Source: Nitratiruptor sp. YY09-18 (GTDB lineage Bacteria; Campylobacterota; Campylobacteria; Campylobacterales; Nitratiruptoraceae). From it: a DNA stretch of 64,000 nt. The notes beneath the pieces were generated by a model. That model did not search any database, was not told where the DNA came from, and saw nothing but the letters and a program-made list of their open reading frames with translations. Below are positions 35,579-44,452 of the stretch, piece by piece; the first letter of the stretch is position 1, and each line of letters opens with the position of its first letter. Location: the NCBI RefSeq assembly GCF_016593235.1, contig NZ_AP023065.1:1426001-1490000 (forward strand), read 5' to 3'. A program made the translations under genes and the position numbers.

Positions 35579-36049
35579 TTAAGAGTTTATTAGCTCTTTG
35601 AGTTTTTCCAAAACCTTTTCTACATGCCCCTTGACACGCACTTTTGGCCACACAGCAGCCACTTTTCCTTCTGGATCGATAAGATATGTGGTACGAATCA
35701 CCCCTTCATACTCTTTGCCGTACATCTTCTTCATACCCCATGCGCCATATTTTTTGAGCACCTCTTTGTCTGTATCGCACAAAAGTGTGACCGCAAGGTT
35801 TTTTTTCTCGATAAACTTTTGATGACTCTCGCAACTATCCGGACTCACGCCAAGCACTACTGCACCTAGTTTTTGAAACTCATCCAAATGAGCTGTAAAA
35901 TCGAGGGCTTCAGTAGTACATCCTGGAGTATTATCTTTTGGATAGAAGTAAAGAACCACCCACTTTCCTCGCAAATCTTTGAGACAGATCTCTACTCCTT
36001 GCGCGTTCGGCAAACAAAAATCTGGTGCACCTTGTCCAACTCCGATCAT
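35579..36049 (-). CDS. bcp: Thiol peroxidase of the PrxQ/Bcp family
   Basis: 156 residues. The peroxidatic cysteine is C44 in DNTPGCTTEA. The usual PrxQ resolving Cys five residues later is a leucine; Cys73 in SPDSCESHQ is the likely resolving residue, which is the alpha-3 type. It reduces H2O2 and organic peroxides with thioredoxin, which is encoded in this window at 47.6 kb. ATGA overlap with the DUF523 gene. Confidence 0.92.
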   Translation of the reverse strand: MIGVGQGAPDFCLPNAQGVEICLKDLRGKWVVLYFYPKDNTPGCTTEALDFTAHLDEFQKLGAVVLGVSPDSCESHQKFIEKKNLAVTLLCDTDKEVLKKYGAWGMKKMYGKEYEGVIRTTYLIDPEGKVAAVWPKVRVKGHVEKVLEKLKELINS

Positions 36050-36477
36050 TTCCTTCCCTCCCTTTCATAAAATTTAGTTTTTGGATAGAGCTTTTTGAGC
36101 TCTTTGGCAAAGATTCCTTCGCCTTTGTCTGTTACGAGGTTTTTATCTTTATCATACACCCTTGCGCTGCACAGAGCACAGCTGGGTGATTTTGATTTGA
36201 GATATATCGCATCGAAACTGCTAGCTTTTTTCTGTAGAGACCTTGCCTGCTCTTGCAGCTGCTTTGTATAGTCTTTGCCACTCTCGTTTCCGATGGCTCT
36301 ACTTTCAATGATATCGATAGTCTCACGGGGAGTACCTAGGATATTCTCCTCAGGACAAAAGGCTATAATGTGAGCATCTTTGAGCTTTTCTATAAGATCA
36401 AAATCAAATTTGTTGCCACCATTATAGCGACAGTTTTGCCCAAGAAGACATGCACTCACGAGCACCTTTTTAGACAA
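36046..36477 (-). CDS. DUF523 family protein
   Basis: 143 residues. The N-terminus VLVSACLLGQNCRYNGGNK and the central KSKSPSCALCSARVYD hold conserved cysteines of the DUF523 family. Function is unknown; the Cys pattern suggests metal or cluster binding. It overlaps both neighbours, so it belongs to the operon from the aldehyde dehydrogenase to PrxQ. Confidence 0.88.
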   Translation of the reverse strand: MSKKVLVSACLLGQNCRYNGGNKFDFDLIEKLKDAHIIAFCPEENILGTPRETIDIIESRAIGNESGKDYTKQLQEQARSLQKKASSFDAIYLKSKSPSCALCSARVYDKDKNLVTDKGEGIFAKELKKLYPKTKFYEREGRK

Positions 36478-37714
36478 CTGTAACTCCTCTTACTTTCTTG
36501 GCCTCATAGAGCTTCTCATCTGCTTTTTGGATGATATCTTCTAAGCGATCGCCGCTATCGCAAATCCCGCACGAGAAGTTGTAGCGAATCTCAGACCCAT
36601 CATAAGCAAGTATCTGCTCAGCAACTCTCTTTCTCACCCTTTCTTCAATGATCTGATAAGCATACTCTTTGTTACAATTACCCAAAAAGAGCAAAAACTC
36701 TTCGCCACCATAGCGAACCACAAAATCACTCCCCCGAATTGATTCTTGTAAAATCTTTGCAAAATCTTTGAGCACCATATCGCCGGCTACATGGCCATAG
36801 GTGTCGTTGATCTTTTTGAAGTGGTCAAGATCGCATATTGCAATACTCACACTCTTATCGGCACGCTTGAGCGTATAAAACAACTTCAAACCAGCATCAA
36901 AGAGGTAGCGCCTGTTGTAACATCCTGTGAGGTAGTCTTTGTTGGAGTAATTTTTGATCTCGTCAAACTGGATGAGGGATTTGACGATGTTGTCTATACG
37001 GCAGACAAATTCGAAATTGTTAAAACTTTTGTTGAGAAAATCGTTTGCACCACTTTTGAGAAAGCGCGCCATGATATTGTTGATATCCAAAGCGGTAAGA
37101 GCCACAATAGCCACATCATCAAAGAGGTAGTTTTGGCGAATCTCCTTGACAAGTTCAAGGCCGTTTGTGTTATTTGCCAAGACATAGTCGGTAACGACCA
37201 GGCGGATAAAGTCATCATTATTGACAAGGATCTCCATCGCTTCATTCTTATCACTTGCAACCATGATATTGGCATAAGGGTAATAGATCTTGAAAAAGTT
37301 GTAGAGGTATCTTCGATAACTACTCGAGTCTTCCACCACAAGCACGCCGTAATTTTCCATAAATTGGAGGATTTTGAGCTTCATTATGAGGTATTCCAGG
37401 CGCACCATATCGTTTTTGATCACATAGTCTATAATGCGCTTGCGATTGTAGCGTTCAAAGACCTCATTATCTTCTGAAGCTGTAATGATAATCACCGGCT
37501 TTTGTTTTTCTAGGAGCTCATCTACAAGCCCACAATCCATGCAGTCTTTTAAAAAAATATCCAAAAGTACATATTTATACTCATCAAGGCTTGGCAGAGC
37601 CTTATACTCCTCATAGCCGTGCACTACATCCACTTCGTAGCCAAGACGCTCTTGAATGAATATTTTGAGCTGTTTGGCGTAGAATTTATCATCTTCGATT
37701 ACTAAGAGTTTCAT
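36470..37714 (-). CDS. Response regulator with two REC domains and a GGDEF domain
   Basis: 414 residues. REC1 at about 1-115 (VIEDD, phospho-acceptor in LLDIFLKD near 52). REC2 at about 120-240 (VVEDS, LVVTDYVLAN, VALTA, LNKSF), with its acceptor Asp intact. GGDEF at about 255-414, active site RYGGEEF, and an intact I-site RGSD exactly five residues upstream. The layout is that of PleD: phosphorylation-driven dimerisation makes c-di-GMP. No histidine kinase is adjacent. ATGA overlap with the aldehyde dehydrogenase gene. Confidence 0.92.
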   Translation of the reverse strand: MKLLVIEDDKFYAKQLKIFIQERLGYEVDVVHGYEEYKALPSLDEYKYVLLDIFLKDCMDCGLVDELLEKQKPVIIITASEDNEVFERYNRKRIIDYVIKNDMVRLEYLIMKLKILQFMENYGVLVVEDSSSYRRYLYNFFKIYYPYANIMVASDKNEAMEILVNNDDFIRLVVTDYVLANNTNGLELVKEIRQNYLFDDVAIVALTALDINNIMARFLKSGANDFLNKSFNNFEFVCRIDNIVKSLIQFDEIKNYSNKDYLTGCYNRRYLFDAGLKLFYTLKRADKSVSIAICDLDHFKKINDTYGHVAGDMVLKDFAKILQESIRGSDFVVRYGGEEFLLFLGNCNKEYAYQIIEERVRKRVAEQILAYDGSEIRYNFSCGICDSGDRLEDIIQKADEKLYEAKKVRGVTVV

Positions 37715-39129
37715 ACAATGACCACCGATTTTATTTCAGTAAACTCTTCTAGAGCAAATTTTGGCCCCTCTCTTCCAATTCCTGAGAGTTTCACGCCACC
37801 ATAAGGCTGGATATCGAAGCGTAGAGTAGGGATGTCGTTGACAACTACTCCGCCAGCTTCAGCATCATCCACAAAACGCTTGATAAGTTCGATATCTTTG
37901 GTAAAGATTGAAAACTGCAGACCGTATGGTGAATCATTCATTTTGGCTATCGCTTCATCGTAGCTTCTCACTTTCACAAGGCTCACAATCGGTGCAAATA
38001 CCTCTTCGCAAACGATTTGCATATCATCTGTCACATCAGCCAAAATCGCTGGATAGAAGTAGCGCCCTTCTCTTTTGCCTGGCAAAATAGCTCTTGCTCC
38101 TTGCTCTATTGCACTTTTGACCCAGCGCTCAGCTCGCATTGCAGCCTCTTCATTGATCAAAGGTCCCATAAAAGTATCTGGCTCATACGGATCACCCACT
38201 TTGAGCTTCTTCGTATCCTCTGCAAGTGCTGCTGCAAACTCCTCATACACATCCTCATGGACATAGATGCGCTGCAAACTGATACATACCTGCCCGCTAT
38301 TGACAAAAGCACCAACCGCACAGCGACTAGCAGCATGAGCGATATCAGCATCTTTATCGATAAACGTAGCAGCATTACCACCAAGCTCAAGGCTTACCTT
38401 CTTGATCCCTGCATTTTTCATGATGATTTTGCCAACAGGCACACTGCCAGTAAAACTGATCTTGCGAGGAATATCGCTCGTAACTAGCGCTTCACCAACT
38501 TCTGCATCACCATAGACGACACTGAGCATATCTGGCAGAGCATGCTCACTCTCTATGAAGAGTTTTGCAAGTTTATATCCAGTAAGTGGAGCTTCAGGAG
38601 TTGGCTTATAGACAACGGCATTGCCAGCAACAAGGGCAGGTGCAAGTTTGTGTGCAGAGAGGTTAAGTGGGAAATTGAATGGAGTAATGGCGACAACTAC
38701 TCCAACTGGCACCCTTTTATAAAAGGCCATAGATTTGCGACCACTTTGCGTTGCATCAGTATTGATAGTCTCGCCCACCAAAGAGGTAGCAAAATCTGCA
38801 CTCAGCTCTATTGTCTCAATTGCTCGCTGTACCTCAACACGGCTAAATGTGATAGGCTTGCCAATTTCTTTGGTGATTGTGAGGGCAAACTCCTCTTTTT
38901 GCTCTTTGAGCTTCTTTGCCACATCTCGAAGCCACGCTATGCGCTGAGCAAGCATTGCATGGAGATTTCTTTGGAATGCATCTTTTGCTATTTCTAAAGC
39001 TTTTTTCGCATCTTCAGCATCGCAGATTGGATAGGTAGCGACCACTTTATCATTGAAAGGACTGCGAATTTCTCCCTTTTGCTCTTTTGTTGCCGGAGTC
39101 GAGCCCAAATATATTTTTGCCTCTTCCAT
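37711..39129 (-). CDS. NAD(P)-dependent aldehyde dehydrogenase (succinate-semialdehyde/lactaldehyde type)
   Basis: 472 residues. ITPFNFPLNLSAHKLAPAL near 150, LELGGNAATFIDKDAD near 248 (general base Glu) and NSGQVCISLQRIYV near 282 (catalytic Cys). The VCISLQR form and the FNFPLNL stretch resemble the archaeal lactaldehyde and related dehydrogenases more than betaine types. The physiological aldehyde is not predictable; placement before a c-di-GMP protein gives no clue. A minus-strand TATAAT at 39182-39187 is a good -10. Confidence 0.88.
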   Translation of the reverse strand: MEEAKIYLGSTPATKEQKGEIRSPFNDKVVATYPICDAEDAKKALEIAKDAFQRNLHAMLAQRIAWLRDVAKKLKEQKEEFALTITKEIGKPITFSRVEVQRAIETIELSADFATSLVGETINTDATQSGRKSMAFYKRVPVGVVVAITPFNFPLNLSAHKLAPALVAGNAVVYKPTPEAPLTGYKLAKLFIESEHALPDMLSVVYGDAEVGEALVTSDIPRKISFTGSVPVGKIIMKNAGIKKVSLELGGNAATFIDKDADIAHAASRCAVGAFVNSGQVCISLQRIYVHEDVYEEFAAALAEDTKKLKVGDPYEPDTFMGPLINEEAAMRAERWVKSAIEQGARAILPGKREGRYFYPAILADVTDDMQIVCEEVFAPIVSLVKVRSYDEAIAKMNDSPYGLQFSIFTKDIELIKRFVDDAEAGGVVVNDIPTLRFDIQPYGGVKLSGIGREGPKFALEEFTEIKSVVIV

Positions 39130-39181
39130 AATCTCCCTTTCTTAAAGAGTTTGCATGCTAGCCTCTTCAAACATTGTAATT

Positions 39182-39187
39182 ATTATA
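39182..39187 (-). promoter_or_regulatory. -10 element of the aldehyde dehydrogenase operon
   Basis: Minus-strand TATAAT, 52 bases upstream of the start codon, in the divergent gap to ilvE. Confidence 0.45.
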
Positions 39188-39244
39188 TTTTAACCATTAT
39201 TTTGATAGACTTAAACCTACTTTTGCAATAAGGAAAAGGACAGA

Positions 39245-40159
39245 ATGGAAAAAGCAAAATATATTTGGATGAACGGCGAGTTTGTTAACTGGGATGATGC
39301 AAAGGTACATATTCTCACACACACACTCCACTATGGCAACGGGGTTTTTGAGGGCACCAGAGCATACAAAACCCAAAAGGGACTCGCTATTTTTCGTCTC
39401 AGAGACCATACAAAACGCCTTTTAAATTCGGCAAAAATTACAGCTATCAAGACTCCTTATACACTCGAAGAGCTTGAGAAAGCACAGATTGAGCTTTTGC
39501 GCAAAAATGATTTTGATGGCAATGTCTATATCCGTCCTCTTATCTATCTTGGCTATGGAGTTATGGGACTTTACCATATCAATGCTCCTGTTGAAGTTGC
39601 AATTGCAGCATGGAAATGGGGAACATATCTTGGCGAAGAGGGCTTAGAGAAGGGAATACGCGTTAAAATCAGCTCTTTTGCAAGAAACAGCGTCAAATCT
39701 ACTATGGGTAAAGCCAAAGCAGTAGCCAATTACCTCAACTCGCAGCTTGCTAAATATGAAGCGATTGAGGCAGGCTATGAGGAGGCGCTCTTGCTTGATG
39801 AAGAGGGATTTGTAGCAGAAGGAAGTGGTGAATGTCTCTTTATCGTTCGCGATGGAGTCCTTATCACTCCACCAAACGATAACTCTCTCGAATCGATCAC
39901 ACAAGATACAGTCTTGCGCATAGCAAGAGATAAAAATATTCCAATTGAGCGCAGACGCATTACTCGCGACGAGGTCTACATCTGCGATGAAGCCTTCTTT
40001 ACAGGAACTGCTGCAGAAGTTACACCTATTCGAGAGGTTGATGCAAGAGTAATCGGCAATGGAGCAAGAGGTCCCATAACAAAAGAGCTCCAAGAGGCCT
40101 ACTTCGATGTGGTTTATGGACGCAACGAAGCATATGAGCATATGCTCACATATATTTAA
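39245..40159 (+). CDS. ilvE: Branched-chain amino acid aminotransferase
   Basis: 304 residues, fold-type IV PLP enzyme. IWMNGEFVNWDDAKVHILTHTLHYGNGVFEGTRAY at the N-terminus is diagnostic in form (read in part), with KAKAVANYLNS holding the PLP lysine near 158 and GTAAEVTPI near 257. It makes or degrades Leu, Ile and Val. It starts a plus-strand group with the SPFH, hisIE and RNase T2 genes. Confidence 0.95.
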   Translation: MEKAKYIWMNGEFVNWDDAKVHILTHTLHYGNGVFEGTRAYKTQKGLAIFRLRDHTKRLLNSAKITAIKTPYTLEELEKAQIELLRKNDFDGNVYIRPLIYLGYGVMGLYHINAPVEVAIAAWKWGTYLGEEGLEKGIRVKISSFARNSVKSTMGKAKAVANYLNSQLAKYEAIEAGYEEALLLDEEGFVAEGSGECLFIVRDGVLITPPNDNSLESITQDTVLRIARDKNIPIERRRITRDEVYICDEAFFTGTAAEVTPIREVDARVIGNGARGPITKELQEAYFDVVYGRNEAYEHMLTYI

Positions 40160-40168
40160 GGAGGCACA

Positions 40169-41212
40169 ATGCCAGCAGACATGAATGACTATTTTAAAAA
40201 TAAATTAGAAAATAACAACGAACCACCGAAATTTTTGAAAGAGTTTAGTAAAAAAGCAACGATCCTCTACGTAATTTTGGCTGTTATCGTTTTGCTCATT
40301 ATCGCTAAACCTTATGAGATTATCCAATCAGGTGAAGTGGGTATCAAGGTTACAGCAGGGAAGTTTGATCCAATTCCTTTGGGACCTGGTATACACTTCT
40401 TCATCCCAGGCATCCAAAAGATTATCAAAGTCGATACAAAGGTGCGCATCATCAACTACAAGAGTGAGAGAGATACCGCCTTTGGCGATGTGAATGAGGG
40501 TATTATTGAAAAGCCTTCTATCTCTGTGCTTGATGCGAGAGGTCTTCCAGTCAGTATCGACCTTACTGTCCAGTATCGCCTCAATCCGGCCAACGCGCCA
40601 CAAACCATAGCAACGTGGGGGCTTACTTGGGAAGAGAAGCTCATCAATGCGGTTGTGCGTGAAGTTGTACGCAATGTTATAGGCCGCTACAAAGCTGAAG
40701 AGCTTCCAGTCAAAAGAAACGAGATTGCAAAAATGATCGAACAAGAGATTCGCCAAAAAATCGAGAGTTTCCAAAACAAGCCTGTTATCTTAGAGTCTGT
40801 ACAGCTAAGAGAAATCAACCTGCCTCCAAAAATCAAAGAGCAGATTGAGCGAGTACAAATTGCCAAACAAGAGGCAGAGCGCGTGAAGTATGAGGTAGAA
40901 AAGGCAAAACAAGAGGCTGAGAAGAAAGCAGCTCTTGCTAAAGGTGAAGCAGAAGCCAAAAAGATCCGTGCACAAGGTGAAGCTGAGCGCATCATGATCG
41001 AAGCAAAAGCGCAAGCCCAAGCAAATGAAGTGATAGGCAAAAGCATCACACCTGAGCTTCTCAAACTCAAGCAGATCAATGTGCAGGGTAAATTCAACGA
41101 AGCTCTTCAAAACAATAAAGATGCCAAGATCTTCCTCACACCTGGTGGAGCAGTGCCAAATATCTGGCTCAACGCAGAAGATAACAAAAAGGCTACAAGC
41201 ATAGGACGCTAA
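40169..41212 (+). CDS. SPFH/prohibitin-family membrane protein
   Basis: 347 residues. One membrane segment at about 30-47, then an SPFH domain (SGEVGIKVTAGKF, LGPGIHFFIPGIQ) to about 220 and an Ala/Glu/Lys-rich coiled coil at about 225-290. Prohibitin-like proteins form large rings in the membrane and often modulate proteases such as FtsH. No protease gene is adjacent. AAGGAGGCACA precedes the ATG. Confidence 0.88.
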   Translation: MPADMNDYFKNKLENNNEPPKFLKEFSKKATILYVILAVIVLLIIAKPYEIIQSGEVGIKVTAGKFDPIPLGPGIHFFIPGIQKIIKVDTKVRIINYKSERDTAFGDVNEGIIEKPSISVLDARGLPVSIDLTVQYRLNPANAPQTIATWGLTWEEKLINAVVREVVRNVIGRYKAEELPVKRNEIAKMIEQEIRQKIESFQNKPVILESVQLREINLPPKIKEQIERVQIAKQEAERVKYEVEKAKQEAEKKAALAKGEAEAKKIRAQGEAERIMIEAKAQAQANEVIGKSITPELLKLKQINVQGKFNEALQNNKDAKIFLTPGGAVPNIWLNAEDNKKATSIGR

Positions 41213-41218
41213 AGCGTC
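41205..41218 (+). terminator. Short hairpin across the SPFH-gene stop
   Basis: GACGCT-AA-AGCGTC contains the TAA stop and is followed by TTAT. It is small; hisIE starts 19 bases later, so it probably tunes rather than ends transcription. Confidence 0.35.
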
Positions 41219-41236
41219 TTATGCCAAAGGAAGCAG

Positions 41237-41908
41237 ATGCAGTTTTCAATAGATTGGCAAAAGCATCCTCTCATCCCAGCAATCGTGCAAGATAGCAAGA
41301 GTGGTGAAGTATTGATGCTTGCTTACATGAATGAAGAGGCTTTGCAAAAGAGCCTTGAGACTGGATATGCGCACTACTACTCTAGAAGCCGCCAAAAGCT
41401 ATGGAAAAAGGGTGAGAGCAGCGGGAATGTCCAAAAAATTGTAGATATCAAGCTCGATTGCGATAACGATACAATTCTTTTGCAAGTAGAGCAAAAGGGG
41501 CCAGCTTGCCATACAGGACGCAAGAGCTGCTTTTTTAAGAATCTCTCAACAGGCACAATCACGAGTGAGCCGATACAAGATCCAAACAAGATGTATGATG
41601 ACGTGATCGATCGCCTCTATCATATTATCCAGGAGCGCAAAGAGGCTGATCCCCAAAAGTCGTGGACTGCAAAGCTTTTTGCGAAGGGTGAGAATACAAT
41701 TTTGAAAAAGGTAGTCGAAGAGGCTGGTGAGTTTTGCTTTGCTATAAAAGATAGAGACACAGAGCAGATTATCTATGAGTGTGCCGATCTCGTCTACCAC
41801 TGCCTCGTAGCACTTGCAAGTAAAGATATCTCACCAGAACTTGTGCGACAAGAGCTTAAACGCCGCTTTGGAATGAGTGGCATTGAGGAGAAGGCTGCAA
41901 GAAAATGA
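41237..41908 (+). CDS. hisI: Bifunctional phosphoribosyl-AMP cyclohydrolase / phosphoribosyl-ATP pyrophosphatase
   Basis: 223 residues with both activities in one chain. HisI part about 1-115: [17 protein letters not shown] and the zinc-site [11 protein letters not shown] and [12 protein letters not shown]. HisE part about 120-215: [10 protein letters not shown] and [10 protein letters not shown]. It performs steps two and three of histidine synthesis. Its stop overlaps the RNase T2 start (ATGA). Confidence 0.95.
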   Translation: MQFSIDWQKHPLIPAIVQDSKSGEVLMLAYMNEEALQKSLETGYAHYYSRSRQKLWKKGESSGNVQKIVDIKLDCDNDTILLQVEQKGPACHTGRKSCFFKNLSTGTITSEPIQDPNKMYDDVIDRLYHIIQERKEADPQKSWTAKLFAKGENTILKKVVEEAGEFCFAIKDRDTEQIIYECADLVYHCLVALASKDISPELVRQELKRRFGMSGIEEKAARK

Positions 41909-42561
41909 TGAAAAAACTACTCCTCTCTGTCCTCCTTGCACTCAGTGCACTAGCAAGTGAATATGTGCTCGCTATCAACTGGTATCCGAGTGTTTGCAAA
42001 GTGCACCACTATAAAACCTGCAAAAAGCCTCTACCCTTTTGGCAAAACCACCTCACTCTCCATGGGCTGTGGCCCAAAAAGCAGTATTGCAACGTGCCAA
42101 TTCGCTGGAAGCTTCTTGATAAAAGAGGTTACTGGAATCATATCGATCTCAAACTCCCTCCCCAGCTCCAGGCACTCCTGCTCCAATACATGCCAGGAAG
42201 TGCAGTGGGACTGCACAACCATGAGTGGGTTAAACATGGAAGCTGCTATAGCCATGATCCACAAAAATATTTCCTCGATGCAATTTCACTTGTAAAAAAG
42301 ATCAACGATTCACCAGTACTCTCTTTTATCCATGAACACAGAGGGCATCGCATCCAAACCTATAAGATTCGTAAAATTTTTGATGGAACCTATTTTAGTG
42401 GTGCTGGGAAGCGTGTGAAATTTATCTGCCGCAAAGGTTATCTTACAGAGATTCGCATCAACCTCAAAGGCCGAATAACTCCAAAAACTCCACTCTCTTC
42501 CCTTTTGCAAAGAGCACGCAAAACAGGTATGGGCTGCTCTAGAGGTTTCATAGCTCGCTAA
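41905..42561 (+). CDS. Secreted ribonuclease, T2 family
   Basis: 218 residues. A signal peptide at about 1-18 ([16 protein letters not shown]) points to the periplasm or outside. Both active-site signatures are present: [14 protein letters not shown] near 50-59 and [18 protein letters not shown] near 109-121. Several cysteines should form disulfides. RNase T2 cuts RNA through 2',3'-cyclic phosphates; in bacteria it scavenges extracellular or periplasmic RNA. The family is patchy in bacteria, and its pairing with hisIE seems incidental. Confidence 0.9.
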   Translation: MMKKLLLSVLLALSALASEYVLAINWYPSVCKVHHYKTCKKPLPFWQNHLTLHGLWPKKQYCNVPIRWKLLDKRGYWNHIDLKLPPQLQALLLQYMPGSAVGLHNHEWVKHGSCYSHDPQKYFLDAISLVKKINDSPVLSFIHEHRGHRIQTYKIRKIFDGTYFSGAGKRVKFICRKGYLTEIRINLKGRITPKTPLSSLLQRARKTGMGCSRGFIAR

Positions 42562-42598
42562 TTGTTACATTTTGTTACATCTGCAACATATGTTGCAG
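42562..42598 (+). promoter_or_regulatory. Operator-like palindrome and direct repeats upstream of the YfdX gene
   Basis: CTGCAACATATGTTGCAG (42581-42598) is an 18-base perfect palindrome. Directly before it TTGTTACAT occurs twice (42562 and 42572) at a ten-base period, i.e. one helical turn. The palindrome covers the -35 zone of the promoter whose -10 is at 42620. Confidence 0.65.
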
Positions 42599-42619
42599 AC
42601 AGAATCACCTCCTTAAGTG

Positions 42620-42625
42620 TATAAT
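42620..42625 (+). promoter_or_regulatory. -10 element of the YfdX gene
   Basis: TATAAT, 28 bases upstream of the ATG at 42653; AAGGAGG follows 42640. The leader would be about 21 bases. Confidence 0.6.
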
Positions 42626-42652
42626 ATCGTAACACTTTTAAAGGAGGTAACA

Positions 42653-43507
42653 ATGAGTGAAAGACTCAAAGAGAACAAAGAAGTAACAAAAAAAGTGCAA
42701 GAGGCAAAAGATAATTACGTAGAGGAAAAAGATAACAAAATCGCTGATGAAGCAGTAGATGCTGTCAATCTTGTCGTTGATGTCATTGAGCACCTTAAAA
42801 ATAAGAAAAAAGATGAAGCGCTCACAACAATAGAAAAGGCTCTTGGAAAGCTTGAGCTTCTTGTAGCTCGCGATCCAAACTTGCAGTTAGTTCCTGTCAA
42901 TGTACAAGAGCAGATTATCGATTTTCCTGGAACTATCGATGATGTGGCTGCAGCAAAAAATGAGGTTGTATCCCTCATAGAAGCTGGAGAAGTACAAAAA
43001 GCTAGAGACATTATGCTCAATCTAGCTAGTGAGCTCGATATCATCATCACAGCTCTACCAATTGGCACATACCCAATAGCAATCAAAGCAATAGTGCCAC
43101 TCATTGAAGAAGAGAAGTATGATGAGGCAATAGCACTGCTTGCAAAAGCGTTGGAGACACTTGTTTTAGAAAAGATTATTATTCCACTCCCAATTTTGCG
43201 CGCTGAGCAAGCGATCAATAGAGCAAGTGAACTTACAAAAAATAAAGAGGATGCAAAAAAAGAGGAGCTCAAAGAACTGACAGCGTATGCAAAAGAGCAG
43301 CTACTTCTTGCGCAAGCTTTGGGATATGGAAGAGTGGAGGAAGATTACAAAGATCTTCTCGCTGAAATTGAAAAGATCGAAAAAATTTTGGAGAGCGAAG
43401 AGAGCACAAAAGATATCTTTGAAACACTCAAAGCAAAACTCAACACCTTCATGGCAAGCTTCAACAAAGCCCACAAACCTCACGATATGCCAAAGGCTAG
43501 TAAATAA
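42653..43507 (+). CDS. YfdX-family stress protein, cytoplasmic form
   Basis: 284 residues from the ATG at 42653, which has AAGGAGGTAACA just before it. It is almost wholly helical and charged, with two recurring segments: KAREIML-type helices followed by ALPIGTYPIAIKAI, and LPILRAEQAINRA. These match the YfdX family, which in enterobacteria is acid-induced and linked to an antibiotic/acid tolerance locus. Enterobacterial YfdX has a signal peptide; this one has none. The 3' end overlaps the convergent radical SAM gene by 11 bases. Confidence 0.78.
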   Translation: MSERLKENKEVTKKVQEAKDNYVEEKDNKIADEAVDAVNLVVDVIEHLKNKKKDEALTTIEKALGKLELLVARDPNLQLVPVNVQEQIIDFPGTIDDVAAAKNEVVSLIEAGEVQKARDIMLNLASELDIIITALPIGTYPIAIKAIVPLIEEEKYDEAIALLAKALETLVLEKIIIPLPILRAEQAINRASELTKNKEDAKKEELKELTAYAKEQLLLAQALGYGRVEEDYKDLLAEIEKIEKILESEESTKDIFETLKAKLNTFMASFNKAHKPHDMPKASK

Positions 43508-44444
43508 GGCCTTTGGCTAAGAGGGCTTTGCGAATAGCTAAGAGCTGACGGTTTTTATCAGCACACCATGCAGGTGCTAACAGTGAGCTATCGCCGATAC
43601 CGGCGGTGAGCCGCTGCACTACTATATCTTTTGGTAGGATTTCAAGGGCTTTGAGGAGTGTATCGATATACTCTTCTTGCGTAATAGGAGTAAATTTACC
43701 TTTCATAAACTCAACTGCCAAAGCTGTATTTTTCACAACATAGAGCGGATGGATTTTAATTGAATCGATACCCCACTCTATTGCTTTACGAATAGTCTCA
43801 AGCATCATCTCCTGATTCTCTCCAGGCAAGCCAAAAATCACATGCCCGCAAACACGCAATCCCCTATCTTTTGTCTTTTTGATCCACTCTTCCACATTCG
43901 CACTATCATGCCCTCTGTTGATGCGCTCCAAAGTCTCATCAAAAACACTCTGGATCCCATACTCTACCCACACTTCATGCTCACTATCAATCTCTTGCAA
44001 AAGATCAAGTACCTCATCACTGACACAATCACTGCGCGTCCCGATACTCAAACCTATACAGTCTGGCTGCTTGAGTGCATGGGAGTAGAGAGTTTTGAGA
44101 GTATCGATTGGGGCATAGGTATTGGTAAAAGCTTGAAAATAGGCCAGAAACTTCTCATATCCTCGTCTTTTATAGTACTCTGCAGTTGCACTATATTGAA
44201 AATCGATCTCTTTGAGCTGCTTTTGTAAGAGTGGATTCTCTTTGCTCTCGGGACTGAGGAAGATTTTTTTGGTTTTAGCAAGATTGGGGGCAAATGATTC
44301 ATTCTCACAAAATGTGCAACCACCTTTGGCAACACGTCCATCAATATTGGGGCAGGTAAAACCAGAGAGCCCCAATGGAATCTTTTTGACTCTTCTGCCT
44401 ATACATTTTTTATAGTATCTCCCAAATGTCAGAACTTTTCGCAA
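43497..44444 (-). CDS. Radical SAM protein, YhcC/TIGR01212 family
   Basis: 315 residues. The cluster motif is TCPNIDGRVAKGGCTFC near 30-46: here the first Cys is separated by 12 residues from the CxxC part, the form special to this family. GLSIGTRSDCVSDEVLDLL and EYGIQS follow the Elp3/HemN-like core. The substrate is unknown. It ends the trxA-trxB-dapB-purF group. Confidence 0.87.
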   Translation of the reverse strand: MRKVLTFGRYYKKCIGRRVKKIPLGLSGFTCPNIDGRVAKGGCTFCENESFAPNLAKTKKIFLSPESKENPLLQKQLKEIDFQYSATAEYYKRRGYEKFLAYFQAFTNTYAPIDTLKTLYSHALKQPDCIGLSIGTRSDCVSDEVLDLLQEIDSEHEVWVEYGIQSVFDETLERINRGHDSANVEEWIKKTKDRGLRVCGHVIFGLPGENQEMMLETIRKAIEWGIDSIKIHPLYVVKNTALAVEFMKGKFTPITQEEYIDTLLKALEILPKDIVVQRLTAGIGDSSLLAPAWCADKNRQLLAIRKALLAKGLIY

Positions 44445-44452
44445 TCTTTTCC

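Noticed and set aside
36791-37477. 228-codon plus-strand frame opposite the double-REC GGDEF gene
   Set aside because: The minus-strand protein has complete REC and GGDEF domains; the antisense frame has no family features.
42715-43272. 185-codon minus-strand frame inside the YfdX gene
   Set aside because: Low-complexity Ser-rich product, the shadow of a helical Glu/Lys/Ala protein with a strong start on the plus strand.
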